From NCBI RefSeq assembly GCF_036669915.1, contig NC_089318.1:13768628-13832627 (forward strand): DNA of 64,000 nucleotides. The letters are read 5' to 3'. Source of the DNA: Pocillopora verrucosa. Taxonomy: Eukaryota; Cnidaria; Anthozoa; Scleractinia; Pocilloporidae. A model generated the notes under the pieces. That model did not search any database, had not been told where the DNA came from, and saw only the letters and a program-made list of their open reading frames with translations. The stretch's first letter is position 1; the number at the start of each line of letters is the position of its first letter. Both the position numbers and the translations under genes were made by a program. This document shows, piece after piece, positions 1-11,199 of the stretch.

Positions 1-470
1 TAGATTGCAGTTTCACATATTCAGGAGATGGGAGTAGTGATAAAATTTTTTTTTTTAAATATTTTTTGAGTCAAATGGTATAGGTGGAGTTTGGTTTGCA
101 AACACACATACGGAAAATTTACCAAAATTATCACACCAATATTTTAGTGACAGTATAAAAAAGTAAAAAACAAGGGAAAAAAGCAAGAAATAATGTGGGA
201 TATTTGTGAATATATTGCTCAGCTAATGACCAACAGAGTCCAACAATCAGCAGGGATTTCAAAATGATGCAGTCTCCCAAATTTCAAAAAACAAATTTAA
301 CAATGAAAAGGTTTTCCAAGTAAACTAAATATTTGTATCAGTTACCCCAGTTCATCATAGACACAATTATTGTTGTTTCTCTTTGCAGTACATTATTGTT
401 ATAAACTGAGATGAGATTTTCTACATCATAGGTAAGAACTGGTCACATAACTTCTTTGCTGTTTTATTTT
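1..470. other. Non-coding, probably intron of Harbinger transposase
   Basis: No coding exon was recognised. The stretch ends in a splice acceptor (TTTTATTTTAG, AG at 471-472) that precedes the transposase exon, so it is probably an intron of that transposon gene. The earlier exons and left terminal repeat would lie left of the window. Confidence 0.4.
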
Positions 471-472
471 AG

Positions 473-948
473 GCATGTTTACCAACATTGTAGCACGATG
501 GCCAGGCAGCACCCATGACAGCTTCATATTTAGGGATTCAAGAATTGGCCAACAACTTAATATCCAACACCAGTCCCTGGAAGATGGTTTACTGTTGGGT
601 GACAGTGGTTACCCTTGCAAGCCGTACCTGATGACCCCTTACCTGAATCCAGTCACTGACAAGCAGCAAGAGTTCAACAGTGCCCACAAAAGAACAAGAG
701 TGGCAATAGAACAAGCCTTTGGCTGGTGGAAGCGAAGGTTCCATCTGCTTCATTCTGAGATCAGAATGAAGCCAGAAAAAGTGTCCATCATTATCGGAGC
801 ATGTGCAGTTTTACATAACATTGCAATTCTGAGAAAGGAACCTTTGGATGGCTATGCTTAGGCTGATGATCAACCTAATCTTGTTTGCTTCCGGGGTCCA
901 GAGGATGGCAAGGTCATCCGAGACCACATCTGCAACACCTTTTTCTGA
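473..948 (+). pseudogene. HARBI1-like PIF/Harbinger transposase, C-terminal exon with premature stop
   Basis: The open frame 475-858 matches the C-terminal half of DDE superfamily endonuclease 4 (HARBI1-type) transposases. Visible family blocks are [18 protein letters not shown], the GDSGYP block with the second catalytic aspartate, and [15 protein letters not shown] with the catalytic glutamate. The first catalytic aspartate would be in an upstream exon off the window. A TAG at 859-861 interrupts the frame after PLDGYA. Reading through it, the same frame continues for 28 codons with the family-like tail VIRDHICNTFF to a TGA at 946-948, so the TAG is probably a disabling mutation. The exon starts after a clear acceptor at 471-472. 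The partner Myb/SANT gene lies downstream on the opposite strand, as expected for this superfamily. Confidence 0.8.
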
Positions 949-1267
949 CAATTTTTAATTTTTGTATTTCTGCCTTATGCAATCAGTTTTGCTCTTAATT
1001 TAACTTCCCATGAAATATAACAAATTCATATATGCATTTAAGGGGTTTCTGGTTGAAAAACACATTAAAATAAGTTTGACTCAAGAATCTGTTTTATTAT
1101 GTCAAAATACATTGTGTATGTTTTATAATAAATTATATGAGAACAACATTTGCCCAAAATATTTCTTTAAGAGGACTTATTACACTATTCCTCCTTTAAA
1201 ATGAATCGGTGTTGGGAACTACAAAATTTGCATTTAATGCAGTTGCGAAGGTTTGGTTTGCATTGAC
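949..1267. other. Spacer between convergent Harbinger genes
   Basis: AT-rich sequence between the transposase and Myb/SANT 3' ends. The 64-codon frame at 1010-1204 is low in complexity and resembles nothing known. It is most likely 3' untranslated sequence and transposon interior. Confidence 0.4.
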
Positions 1268-2956
1268 CTATTGCCCCAGAAGATGAATTTGCATTTTCAA
1301 TTTTTGTTTTTTAAGATTCAACATTTCCTTCTGAGTACACAGGCATTCGTACTGCATTTTTAAAACATCGCCATTACTTATCCTTTTTGAAGGCTTCCTC
1401 TGTTCATCAGCCTTGACTGGTGAAGAATGCATGTCTTCATTAAGGCTCAGACAGTCTTCTTCAAACACAGTTTTCGCAGACTCTGTTGGTAAATGAGCAT
1501 CTTCTCCTACAAAATATTTCAAGCACAATTAAGGTTTCACTCAGGCTCAAAAAGTGTGAATTTAGTTTTATGCATCACATAAATGAAATAACAGAAGGAG
1601 CATCTCTCCCGCAAGGAATCTGAGGCTTAAACATGTAAAAAATAAATTATTCAATTTCATAAAATGAATTTGTGTACTGGTAGACTTAACTCAGAGAAAT
1701 CATTCACGAAAATGCTTATAAAATCTGTAAATCATGTACCAAAAGTTAAGCTTATTTTAGACAGATAAAGGGGAATCAGAGCGAATCGACAACGAGAACC
1801 GTACCACAGTTTAGTGATCGAAAAAATAGGACATGATAACAGGTACAACAACAAATTATTTCGTCAATCACAAACATAAACAAAGTTGCGTCAAAACGAA
1901 ATAATAAAAATTAGTTATTTATACATGTAAATAGCCGATCGTAAATATTTGAAGAACACTCCTTAGTACAAGATAAATAAAGAAACAATAGGAGCACTTT
2001 GTCTTTGGCAAAACGAATTTTAACCAAATTATAAACCGTATCCAAGACATTCTTCGAAATCAAAGGTTTTTTCTCACTCCTCAGATCGCTTTCCAAAATG
2101 ACGGAGCTATGCAATCTTCGACATATGAATTAATCAAGTGAAGCTGAAATTTATATATATGTCTGCTAAATTACTGACAGTCCGTCATGAGCGTTCGTCT
2201 ATATTCAGCTTAAACAGGGTTTAATCGAATGCAACCCTATAAATGCCGCAAAAGCAGCAAACCGGTTTGTAGTTCTCCGTAGCAGCCTTCGCTTAGTGAA
2301 GTACACTCGTGAAATGTGACGGGATAATAAAGTAAACAAGGTAAAACTTGATTAATACAGTTACGGATATTGGAAAAAAAAAACATGCAAACTTCCTCCC
2401 TTGTGTCCGAACATTTCGTATGCTCAAAGACGGGAAAGCGATCGATAAGCTGAAAACCCCGCCGAAACAACATGGCCGGTTGACTGTCTACAATTTTAAA
2501 ATTTTTGGTAACCTAGAAACAATAGAGAATTGTTTACAAACCTGTCTCAAAGCCAATCAAACCGCTGAACGCCGGCGTGACCTCAAGCACCTCAATAATC
2601 TCTTTGCTGGCAACACTTGGCGACTTTGGAGGCCGACCACCTCCAGTTATCTTGGTCTCCCTCTTGAATTCTGCAAATTCTTTCTTGGCGATGCTATGGA
2701 GATTTTTCCACTTGTCTTTTACCTCCGTGACTGTTCGCTTGGCTGTTCCGACCGCATTTACCGCTTGGGTTATTTCTTCCCATAGCATTTGTTTCTTTTT
2801 TTTGGTCACAGCATTCGTTAATTTGGATTGGATTAAATCGAGATTTTTTTTGACATTATCGGTGATGACTTCAATCTCATAAACTGAAAAATTCTGCTTT
2901 CTTTTTCTGTCTTTCGTTTGGTTTCCACTTCCATGTACACTCTCCCTTTCCGCCAT
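1268..2956 (-). CDS. Myb/SANT-like DNA-binding protein of a PIF/Harbinger element (two exons)
   Basis: Exon 1 runs 2956-2542 and exon 2 runs 1506-1268, both on the minus strand. I place the start at the ATG at 2956 (MAERES, context AAAATGG), not the longer frame to 3052, because the longer frame runs into the terminal repeat. Exon 1 encodes a Myb/SANT-like domain with a tryptophan-spaced helix pattern (FSVYEIEVITDNV ... LWEEITQAVNAVG ... VKDKWKNLHSIAKKEF) followed by a basic GGGRPP linker. The donor after GAGACAG joins in phase (G + GA) to the acceptor TTTTGTAG at 1507. Exon 2 adds an acidic stretch and a C-terminal coiled coil rich in K, L and M. In Harbinger elements this protein binds DNA and helps bring the transposase to the nucleus and the termini. 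The frame is open throughout. Confidence 0.75.
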
Positions 2957-3176
2957 TTTTTCCCTCCAATTTTTTTTCGCGCGTAGCCGCGTAGCTCTTA
3001 ATAACCGGTTTGACTGGTTTAACCTCAGCTTAATCGTGGGATAGTTAATCAAGGGATAAATCTGCTTTCAGGAACGTTATTTTAAACCTAGATTAGCTAT
3101 CCTTGGGATAAGAAATTTAATCGTCGATTAACCTCTAATCGAGGGATAATTTAATCGGCTTTCGAACAACCGGGGC
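2957..3176 (-). repeat. Right terminal region / inverted repeat of the Harbinger element
   Basis: On the minus strand the end reads GGCCCCGGTTGTTCGAAAGC, followed by repeated degenerate TTAATC/GATTAA and GGATAA blocks up to the Myb/SANT start. This fits a transposon terminus, and short TTAATC blocks could bind the SANT protein. The matching left terminus is off the window, so the target-site duplication cannot be checked. Confidence 0.55.
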
Positions 3177-3589
3177 CTGTAGTTCAAGCCTGTCAAAATT
3201 TTGATGCACACCTCAAAAGGAGAAGAAATAAACTTCAAGTTTCTATTGAGTCAAACAAAGAAATGTTCACAACTAATTTATTAGGTTAGCCTAACTAGAA
3301 CAATCAACTTTGTGTACAAATAAGACTAGGCATGTACTAATGATGCACAAAAGAACTATCTGTGGTAGGAGGGCAGGCTTTCCTTTCTTCATTTAAAAAA
3401 AAACTGAGGTTATCATCTCTCCACAAGCTCAATGGAAAGTGAGAGTGAGAGAGACTGATAGCAACTATATTACTTGAGTAAATATCTGGAGAAGGATGAA
3501 AGGCAAGATATAGTCTGCACAACTTTCTTATTTTAATTTTTATAACCTACCAAGCTAAGTCATTTATATTCTTGCTTTGTGAATTATGC
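3177..3589. other. Unassigned sequence between Harbinger terminus and LINE tail
   Basis: No gene was recognised. The short minus-strand frame at 3337-3522 has no family resemblance. Confidence 0.3.
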
Positions 3590-3861
3590 AATACAATACA
3601 ATACAATATTTCTTTTGCCATATACGACATTTACAGATGGAAAAAAAAATGAAGAAAATTGATGACAGAAAATAAATGGCGAGAAAACCGGAAAGAAACC
3701 ACGAGGCTTATAACAAGTCAGGCTTTCTCACTTAAAATAACTAATCTTATATTAGAATTATAATATGGACTTATGGTAATTAACTTTGACCGCGCACACG
3801 TACACACACACACGCACACACATATTAAGTAAGTTAGTTAAGAATTACTGCCTTACAGAAG

Positions 3862-5313
3862 TTAATACCTAGAGAGAAGAAATTCCTTAAGCTTTCTTTT
3901 AAAAGAAGCGGAGGAGAGAGAACTAGTTATGTCAGAATTTAGCGAATTATAAAAGTTTGGACGTTGAAAGTAAATTGAAAACTTCCTGGTGTTCGTTCTG
4001 CACAGTGGCAAACGGAAGGACTGAGCATTCCTAGTATTATAATTGTGGATTTGACTATTCAGTAAAAAAAAGTTATTGAATTTGGAAGGGAGTGTAGAGT
4101 TCTCGAATGAAAACATTAAAGTACCTAATTGAAACGAATGGATATCATAAAATTTTAAGAGTTTAAGTTCCTTAAAAGTAGGGCCAGTATGGGCAATGTA
4201 TGTAGAATTGCTTACTATTCTTAACGCACGTTTCTGTAAGGTTACAATTCTTTGAAGGTTTGACTTATAGGTACCAGCCCAAGCTAAATTGCAATAATAC
4301 AAATATGGAAGGATCATAGAATTGTATAAAGTACGAAGGGAGTGAGTAGAGAGAAAAAACCTACATTTATGAATAATACCTATAGATTTGGATAATTTAT
4401 TTGCTGTTAAGGATATATGCGATTTCCAGGTCAAATTGTCATCTAATAAAACACCCAAAAACATGGTCTCAGAAACACGAAGAATAGGCTGCTCATTTAT
4501 GAAAAATTGAAATTCAAAGGATTGCTTCTTTTGCCAAGGCTTGAATACCATAAAATTAGTCTTGGCTAAATTCAAGGAGAGCCGGTTTGCTGCAAACCAG
4601 GTTGACAATTTGTTTAATTCTCTATTTAATGTGTTAATTAGGTAAACAGGATCATTATGGGAGATAAATAAGTTTGTATCATCAGCAAACAAGATTGCAT
4701 CAAGCAGGGAAGCATTGTTCAAATCATTAACATACAGGATAAAAAATAAGGGACCAAGAATAAAACCTTGAGGCACCCCACAGGGAATCCCCTGTGGGGC
4801 AGATCTAACGTTATTAAATTCGACAAATTGTGTCCTCTCAGAAAAATAACTTTTGACCCATTCTAGTGCCAGACCACGGATCCCATAATGATTGAGTTTG
4901 TCAAAAAGAATGTCGTGATTTACCGTATCGAATGCTTTCGAAAGATCTAGGAATACTCTAATGGCGTGTTCTTTTCTATCAAATGCAGAAGAAATTTTGT
5001 CACACAAATCGATAAGCGCAAGGCTGGGAGAGCGATGTTTTCTAAAGCCATATTGATTATCACATAAGACATCGGAGTCATTGAGATAGTTTATAATACG
5101 GTTGTAAATTATTCGTTCCAAAAACTTTGAAAAGCACGGTAGAACAGAAATAGGTCTGTAGTTGCTGAAGAGAGCTTTGTCACCTGATTTAAAAATAGGT
5201 ATGACACGAGCAATTTTCAATTCATCCGGAACGATACCATGAGTAATGGAGAGATTTACAATGTGTTTTAATGGAGAGGAAACGCTGCATATAGATCGCT
5301 TTATGATAGACAT
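3862..5313 (-). pseudogene. LINE ORF2 reverse transcriptase domain
   Basis: This 483-codon frame contains the non-LTR RT signatures in order: RPISVLPCFSKFLERII, the catalytic block VFLDLSKAFDTVNH, the GVPQGFILGPLFFILYVND block, FADDTNLF with the two catalytic aspartates, and the thumb/C-terminal region LGVLLDDNLTWKSHI. The reverse transcriptase would copy the LINE RNA at the target site. The first aspartate (FLDLSKAFD) and the ADD are intact, but the endonuclease is out of frame upstream, so no functional ORF2 protein can be made. Confidence 0.85.
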
Positions 5314-5323
5314 AGGGATATTG

Positions 5324-6368
5324 TCATACCCTAAAGTGAAGGCGACGCTTCAGTTTCTTCAAAGGAAAATGTGTTTCGTAAGCTTTAGTGTATCGTTCAA
5401 GAAATTTGCTGTAGCAGATTTTAGGATCATTATACCCGTCTATATTGAGCCAATCAATACAATCCAATTCCTCCAGGAAGTTGGAAATGTTTAGCTCGCT
5501 TTTGTCACGGACAAATATGTTCTCTTGGTGTTCGCGGGTACACTTATGATCGAAGCAAATGGAAAAGATAGGCAGATGGTCCAAATTATCCGTTATTAAT
5601 AGTCCAGACTTCAAATAACTGTGCTCGACATGGTTAGAAAAAAAGTTGTCAATCAGAGTTGCAGTGTGAGAAGTAATTCGGGAAGGTAACGTGATTAACG
5701 GAAAACACAGGTGAGAATACAGGCCATCTAGGAATTCCCAGGTGGCGTTGTGGTTTTGATTTTAGCAGATTCAAATCAAAATCTCCCATTATATAGCATA
5801 TCTTGTTGTCCCGAGATATTTTCCCTAATATTTCTTTCATTCTGGTCAAGAAATCATTTACATTTTGATTTGGAGGGCGATAAATTATACCAACAATGAT
5901 ATTTTTCTCATGGGGTCGAATGATCTCAATGAACAATGCTTCCATCACCTCAGCTTCATCAGCATAAATATCGGTGCGAGTTCTAAAATCAAGATTGTCT
6001 GATACATAAAAGCCAACACCTCCACCCGATCTAACAGGGCGATTTTTGTAAACAAAGTTATAACCATCAATTTCGACTCCAACTGGTGAATCCATTAACC
6101 AGGTTTCAGTTATCCAAACAACGGAGAATTTTATATCTAAAGAGGTTAGAAGGGTCGATAATTCATCAACCTTTTTTTGAAGGCTTCGAATATTTAAATG
6201 GAACAGTGAAAGATGGTTCGATTGTTCACGACTAATCATGATTTCTTTTTGAAGAGTATCGTTAAATTTATCTTCTACATAATAAGAACACCCGCCGTCA
6301 ATATTAAAATGTATGTCAGGGTCTAGATCATCCGAACGAATTAAGAACCGCTCAAAATCGGAACTCAA
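5324..6368 (-). pseudogene. LINE ORF2 apurinic-type endonuclease domain, frameshifted
   Basis: Frame 6368-5649 carries endonuclease/exonuclease/phosphatase-family blocks: LFHLNIRSLQKKVDEL, VVWITETWL (with the metal-binding glutamate), RSGGGVGFYVS, VGIIYRPP and GDFDLNLL. Near 5760 the frame shifts. The expected continuation (TWEFLDGL ... TLIDNFFSNH) lies in another frame and rejoins the 5614-5324 frame, which holds ITDNLDHLPIF, the DH(L/Y)P-type catalytic block. Confidence 0.75.
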
Positions 6369-6435
6369 AGGATTGATAAATAAATTAGATAGTCTCTCGG
6401 GATCGAAATGAACAGGTCCATTTCTGAATGCAGAT

Positions 6436-7275
6436 GCCGATTAATTTAACTTTCATGCTGGTCAAAGTAAAAACATGAATTAAAATAGCAGAATCCACTT
6501 TAATTTCAGTCCTAATTAAAGGGGGATCTTTGCTTCTCCAGTTTCCCACCCTTTAAAACTCGCAAATATTGTGACCAATTCCTTACATCCCTGTTTAGTT
6601 TGGGTATGAGTATTGGTAAGAAACACTATGCATTAATGAGTGAGCAAGAGTATTCAATGCAGTTCAAATAATAACAATACATGTTACAATGTGGCAACTT
6701 ACAAAGCGAATTATGTAATCACACAATTCCAAACAAAGAAAGTCAGGTAATTGGCTAACCTGCATGAGGTAGAAAGAAATAAATATGGTAAACAGTTACA
6801 ATTAATACAAAGTTGAAAGTTTAAAAGCTGAGAGATATACATTACATTCATTAAATCCTATGCATTGTAGCAAAAAAGGGTCAGTTACCACTATACCTTC
6901 TCCCAAACATTTATACTTACAGGAAATCATTAATTTTTGTCACTAGGTGGTACTGTACTTATATTCGGTTCCACTGACACAAATGTATTTTCTAAAGTTA
7001 TCTCATAGCTTATGACTATACAGGTCACGTGGATGGTTCCTGCTTGTGGACTGAAATTTTAATTACCTCAGCAAACTGTAATCATCAGAACTGCAAGCCA
7101 AGGTGTATTTACCAAGTGCTCAAGTTTCAAATGTAGAGACCTAATCGTTACAGTCGAGTTCACTCCTTTTTGTGGCCATCTTCAGCTTGATCATCATGTT
7201 ACATGTGGAAACATCAAATGTTACTCGCATATTCAAATACTTGCTCTTACAGTTTTTTTTAATAACCTGCTTCCT
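6436..7275. other. Unassigned AT-rich sequence
   Basis: No coding exon, tandem repeat or recognisable element was seen. Confidence 0.3.
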
Positions 7276-7487
7276 TTAACCCTTTAATCCCTCATAGTGA
7301 CTGGCATCTAATTTCCCCTTTCAATATCACCCCTGAATCAGACATTAAGGTTATGAGAATAAAGGCAATAATAATAAACTGAAGAACCTCTTGATTGTTA
7401 AACAAATTCTCCCTGTCAGCACATAAGGAAATGTATTGAGAACAGTATGGAGAATATGCATACTGATGTCAGGGTGCAAAGGGTTAA
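7276..7487. repeat. Palindrome-ended MITE of the TTAACCCTTT family
   Basis: The element begins TTAACCCTTTAATCCC and ends AGGGTGCAAAGGGTTAA, which are imperfect terminal inverted repeats. The interior (CAATATCACCCCTGAATCA, TTGTTAAACAAATTCTCC, GGAGAATATGCATACTGAT) recurs near 34.9-35.1, 37.59-37.77, 44.06-44.32, 47.93-48.17 and 61.03-61.29 kb. About 210 bp and non-coding; probably a non-autonomous DNA transposon. Confidence 0.6.
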
Positions 7488-10122
7488 TAGTGCTCCAAAA
7501 ATAGTAAACAGAGAAAGAGAAAGAAAGAAAGTTCTTAAGAGAGGATGCCAGCATCCATCAAACAAATGCCTATTCCTTTGCCGACGCAAGCTATCCACAA
7601 ATTGCCGCTTTCAACTGGTTTTTTTTCCTCGCAAATTCCGGCTCTCGGCTTAGCCGGTCAAATTGTACTTTTAAAAGATTCTGTTAAGAAAGTCTACAGT
7701 TTATATCAGTTAGGCGAAAGAGGAAAGCCGAACTGTCAAATTCAAGCTCGTCCTCTTTCACTTACTTAGTGAGGTGTTAATTTAAAATTATTATTAGCTG
7801 TCTCAAAAACACAACCGTTAGACGAAAGAAAAAAAGCCGAACTGTCAAATTCAAGCTCGCCTATTAAATGACATAGTGAGATGTTAATTTAGAATTATAA
7901 TTAGCTGTCAGAAAAACACAATAGAGGAATGAAATATCTTCCAATCATTATAGTGTTGGTTAATTGACACCTTTTTCAATTGGACTCCCATCTTTTAAGC
8001 TAGGTAAACAACACCAGGATAGACTTTCACACAACTGTTGGTTCGACTTTTATCCTCTTGTATCTGTAGAAAGAGGTAGAAAGAGTTTTAGTTGTAGACA
8101 TCTTACCATCTCTCATATTTCAATCTACAGTTAGGTTTGTTTATTACACGCGACGTGATCACATGACATCTTGACCGACAGAATTTATAAAACTATAAGA
8201 TTTCCATATTCTTCTGTTTTGAAACACCTTTTAGGATAGTCAACGCAACAATCTCGATAGTCTGTAATCCATTACAATATTTGCAACCATCTCCCGCAGC
8301 CACCATAATATTTGCCTTCCATGGAACAGTTAAATATCTCGAGAGATGAAATTATTAGTAAAATGTAAAATTCTCCAATTCATTTTATAACTTTTGATTC
8401 TAATTCGTTGCATTAGCTGGTGTTTGGTTTCACTTTTTATACCAGCAAAAGAGGGAAACAAATTAGCATAATCACGTCACGCTATACATCAATCCGGAAT
8501 TTTTTATTAGGTTTTGATGGTCCACGGAAATGTTTAGTATGTCACTGGAGAATGTCATGGTCCATAACAGCATGAAATAATTAACGATGGAAACAAATTT
8601 CCAGAAAGGAGGGCCAGTTCATTGCGTTCCGTGTGCAAATTATCAGAAGAAACTTCAAGAATTCTTTCAGAGTGTATGCGTGTTGTTTTGTAAATAACAC
8701 CGAAACATAGTTTTGCTTGTTGGTGTGTCCATGTAAGTTACGTGGAATCTCTGTAAGGACCAGAATGTCAATTTTTAATTTTTGATCTTCTCCACACTGT
8801 GCGTGGCTCATGGCCTGATTCCACCATAATTATCGAGGAGTCGCCATTTGGTCACCTTTGTTTACTTTGTAAGTCAAGGAGCGTTACCACACGGATCATG
8901 TTTATGCGACGTTTTAGGACAACTTGGGATCCATTTTCCATCCTGTTGTTATGAAAACCTAAAATCTTCAACACAGAAGATAAACAAACAAAGTTTAGAT
9001 GGTCAAAGTGATATCTCGAGCGCAATTAAGCAAACACGCGGAGTTGCGTTGTTTTAAAGATGTTAGTAGATGAAAGTTAGAGAGATACCTGCGGTTTTGA
9101 GGCAGTCGGTGACCTCATTTGTGCAAGTACTGTGCACTGATATGCCTTTTTGGCCCGATTTACACCTGTATTTTTAGAATTCTTTCTTAAAAACTGGGTG
9201 GTCTAACCAAAAATAAACTTTGGCTTGTAGCGACACAGCTATTTTAGAAATATGCCCTGAATCCTTTTCATGGGCAAAAAAAAAAAAAAAAAAAAGAAAA
9301 AAGAAAAAGAAAACCTTTACTTTCGACGGGAAGTCGAGAGGACTGCTCTTAGCGACAGCGGCACTCAATGTATGGTTGTGACTTATATAGCATTCAGTAA
9401 GAAAAAAAATACTAAATTCTATCTACTTAATCAGTTATTTAATTAATTTTTTTTCGTCTCTTTCTTTGCGTGTTATCCGCCCTTTGCGCTGCCTCATGCT
9501 TGCCTCCGATCGACTAAAAAACGCAAGGAAATACTTCTTTTCTGCATGTTATCATAGTTGAGACTGGAGCTGGACTCGCGGTGTTATAGTTTACTAAGTC
9601 TCATTAACATAAAAGTGTAGTAGTTTAACTTTCCAAATTTTGAAAGTAAAATGATATTAATTGTGAAATTTTAGGGAAGCGTTTGCAGGAAAGACTGAAA
9701 AGATATAATAACATTGTTGTACGCCCCTGAGATCAAATTCGCATTTAAGAAAAAGATGTAGTATTTACCAACTTCTTTAATACGCATTACTCTAGCAGTT
9801 TTTGGGAAGAGTTGTGATTGAATAAATAACGGAACAAATTATTTGCTAAACTATAAAAAGGGTACCTTATTAAAAAATTGTAACAGACGTATTTAGCTAT
9901 TCGCTGAAAATGCTCCATTGACCCGATTATCAGAAAAGAACACTGCGGACCACCGAGTAACAGACGTTAGACGAGGTCTGTTTTCTATAGATGCGTTCCG
10001 TTTTTTGAATGTGCCTCGAGTTCGAATTTTCTCGGTGCGCGACGACTTGGAGTGAACTTTGCCCTCGAAATAAGATATTGAGCGTGAAAGTTCTTTTTTT
10101 ATCTCTCTCTTTCTTTCGCAAG
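7488..10122. other. No gene recognised; upstream of USOMP5-like copy 1
   Basis: The stretch holds an uninterrupted run of 20 A (9276-9295) but no exon I can support. A PAN/apple exon would be expected just upstream of the EGF exon at 10123 by comparison with copy 2, and none was found. It may have been deleted or diverged beyond recognition. Confidence 0.35.
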
Positions 10123-10237
10123 AACATGTGTGCTGACAATCCTTGCGCGAACAACGCCACTTGTCGAAGCAGTTTTACAGACAAACTTTATCAGTGTCTA
10201 TGTCCTGCTGGATGCAAAGGTCCAAGGTGCCAAACAG
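10123..10237 (+). pseudogene. EGF-like exon 1 of copy 1
   Basis: Six cysteines with EGF spacing: CADNPCANNATCRS ... YQCLCPAGCKGPRC. Acceptor CGCAAG and donor CAG|GTAACC. The exon is phase compatible with the next one (G + AC gives the Asp of DIDEC). Confidence 0.75.
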
Positions 10238-10595
10238 GTAACCAAAAAGTCCTCTATATCGTTCTAGTGAGATCTTCAATTCAATTATTAAGAAGCATTC
10301 AAGTCGTACACTAACTAAATGAACATGTGAGAGAGAGTGAAAGCGAGAGACACACAGAGGAAAATAAACTGACATGCTGTTTTCTTAAATCTGAAACTGG
10401 CGTCTAAGATTTGAAAAATAATTCTAATTGTGGGCAATTGACTTAAAATATAACTACAATGAACTTTCATACGAATACACTTGATTTAGTATTAACGAGA
10501 TTAAAAAGAATGGCAAATGACTACTTGCAATTCCACGTGGCCCACTAATTAATTTGTTTGTTTTCTTCTCTTGCTGTTTCTTTTGTTGTCTTCAG

Positions 10596-10718
10596 ACATC
10601 GATGAGTGTGCCGAAGGGATTCACAATTGTAGTCCCCATGCCTTTTGCAACAATACCAAAGGGTCTTATTACTGCACATGCAGGCTCGGATTCACTGGGA
10701 ATGGCCGAAAATGTTAAG
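10596..10718 (+). pseudogene. Calcium-binding-type EGF exon of copy 1, with terminal stop
   Basis: Encodes DIDECAEG ... [12 protein letters not shown] ... GFTGNGRKC. The Asp/Glu pattern and the CNNTKGSY(Y/F)C motif are those of calcium-binding EGF modules. The last full codon is TAA (10715-10717) where copy 2 has AAA. Confidence 0.75.
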
Positions 10719-11160
10719 GTACATGCAAGCGTTAACTTTTGTACACATTAAGCTGAGAGGGGTTCCTATGAAAGAACTTGATACGAAAATGTCAACGCAC
10801 TGCAGTAAGCATAACGCGTAACGCAAAGCACATAGCAAACAGCGCATGAATTCACAAATACATGAAATCAGACAACTCTTATGATAAGAGAGAAGAGTAC
10901 TTCGTGGGTTGATACCACGAACCTGGGAATGAAAAAGAGCAGAATGATCAATCATTCTTTAAACACAAATGAATTAGTTACTTGGAGAGCCATCAGTTAA
11001 TTAGCAACTTTTAAGACTGAATGGAAATAATTGTTATCAATGATCAGTGACACGCTCAACCGACCTCTCCTCTTTTAAAGGATTGAAAGTAACATGCATG
11101 CATGCTACCCAAGAAAGTCTTTTAGAAAAGAAGATGTTTCAGTTCAGCCAGGAAGCTGAA

Positions 11161-11162
<2 letters not shown>

Positions 11163-11197
<35 letters not shown>
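11163..11197. repeat. (AAT)n microsatellite
   Basis: About eleven AAT units in the intron between the second EGF exon and the short cysteine exon of copy 1. Confidence 0.85.

Positions 11198-11199
<2 letters not shown>

Larger units (their letters stand above)
3590..6435 (-). mobile_element. CR1/L2-type (Jockey superfamily) non-LTR retrotransposon, 5'-truncated
   Basis: Read on the minus strand, this is an endonuclease domain followed by a reverse transcriptase and a 3' tail of ATTGT repeats (plus-strand ACAAT repeats near 3594-3614). The coding frame begins abruptly near 6430 with no start region, so the copy is 5'-truncated, as is usual for target-primed LINE insertions. ORF2 is broken into three frames (6368-5649, 5614-5324, 5313-3862) by at least two frameshifts, so the copy is dead. 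Assignment to the CR1/L2/Jockey group rests on motif style only. Confidence 0.85.

Noticed and set aside
2348-2882. Plus-strand frames of 145 and 101 codons
   Set aside because: They are antisense to the Myb/SANT exon, whose minus-strand translation has a clear domain and phase-matched splice sites.
2956-3052. Upstream start of the Myb/SANT frame at 3052
   Set aside because: The added residues are translated from the terminal repeat, and the ATG at 2956 has better context and typical composition.
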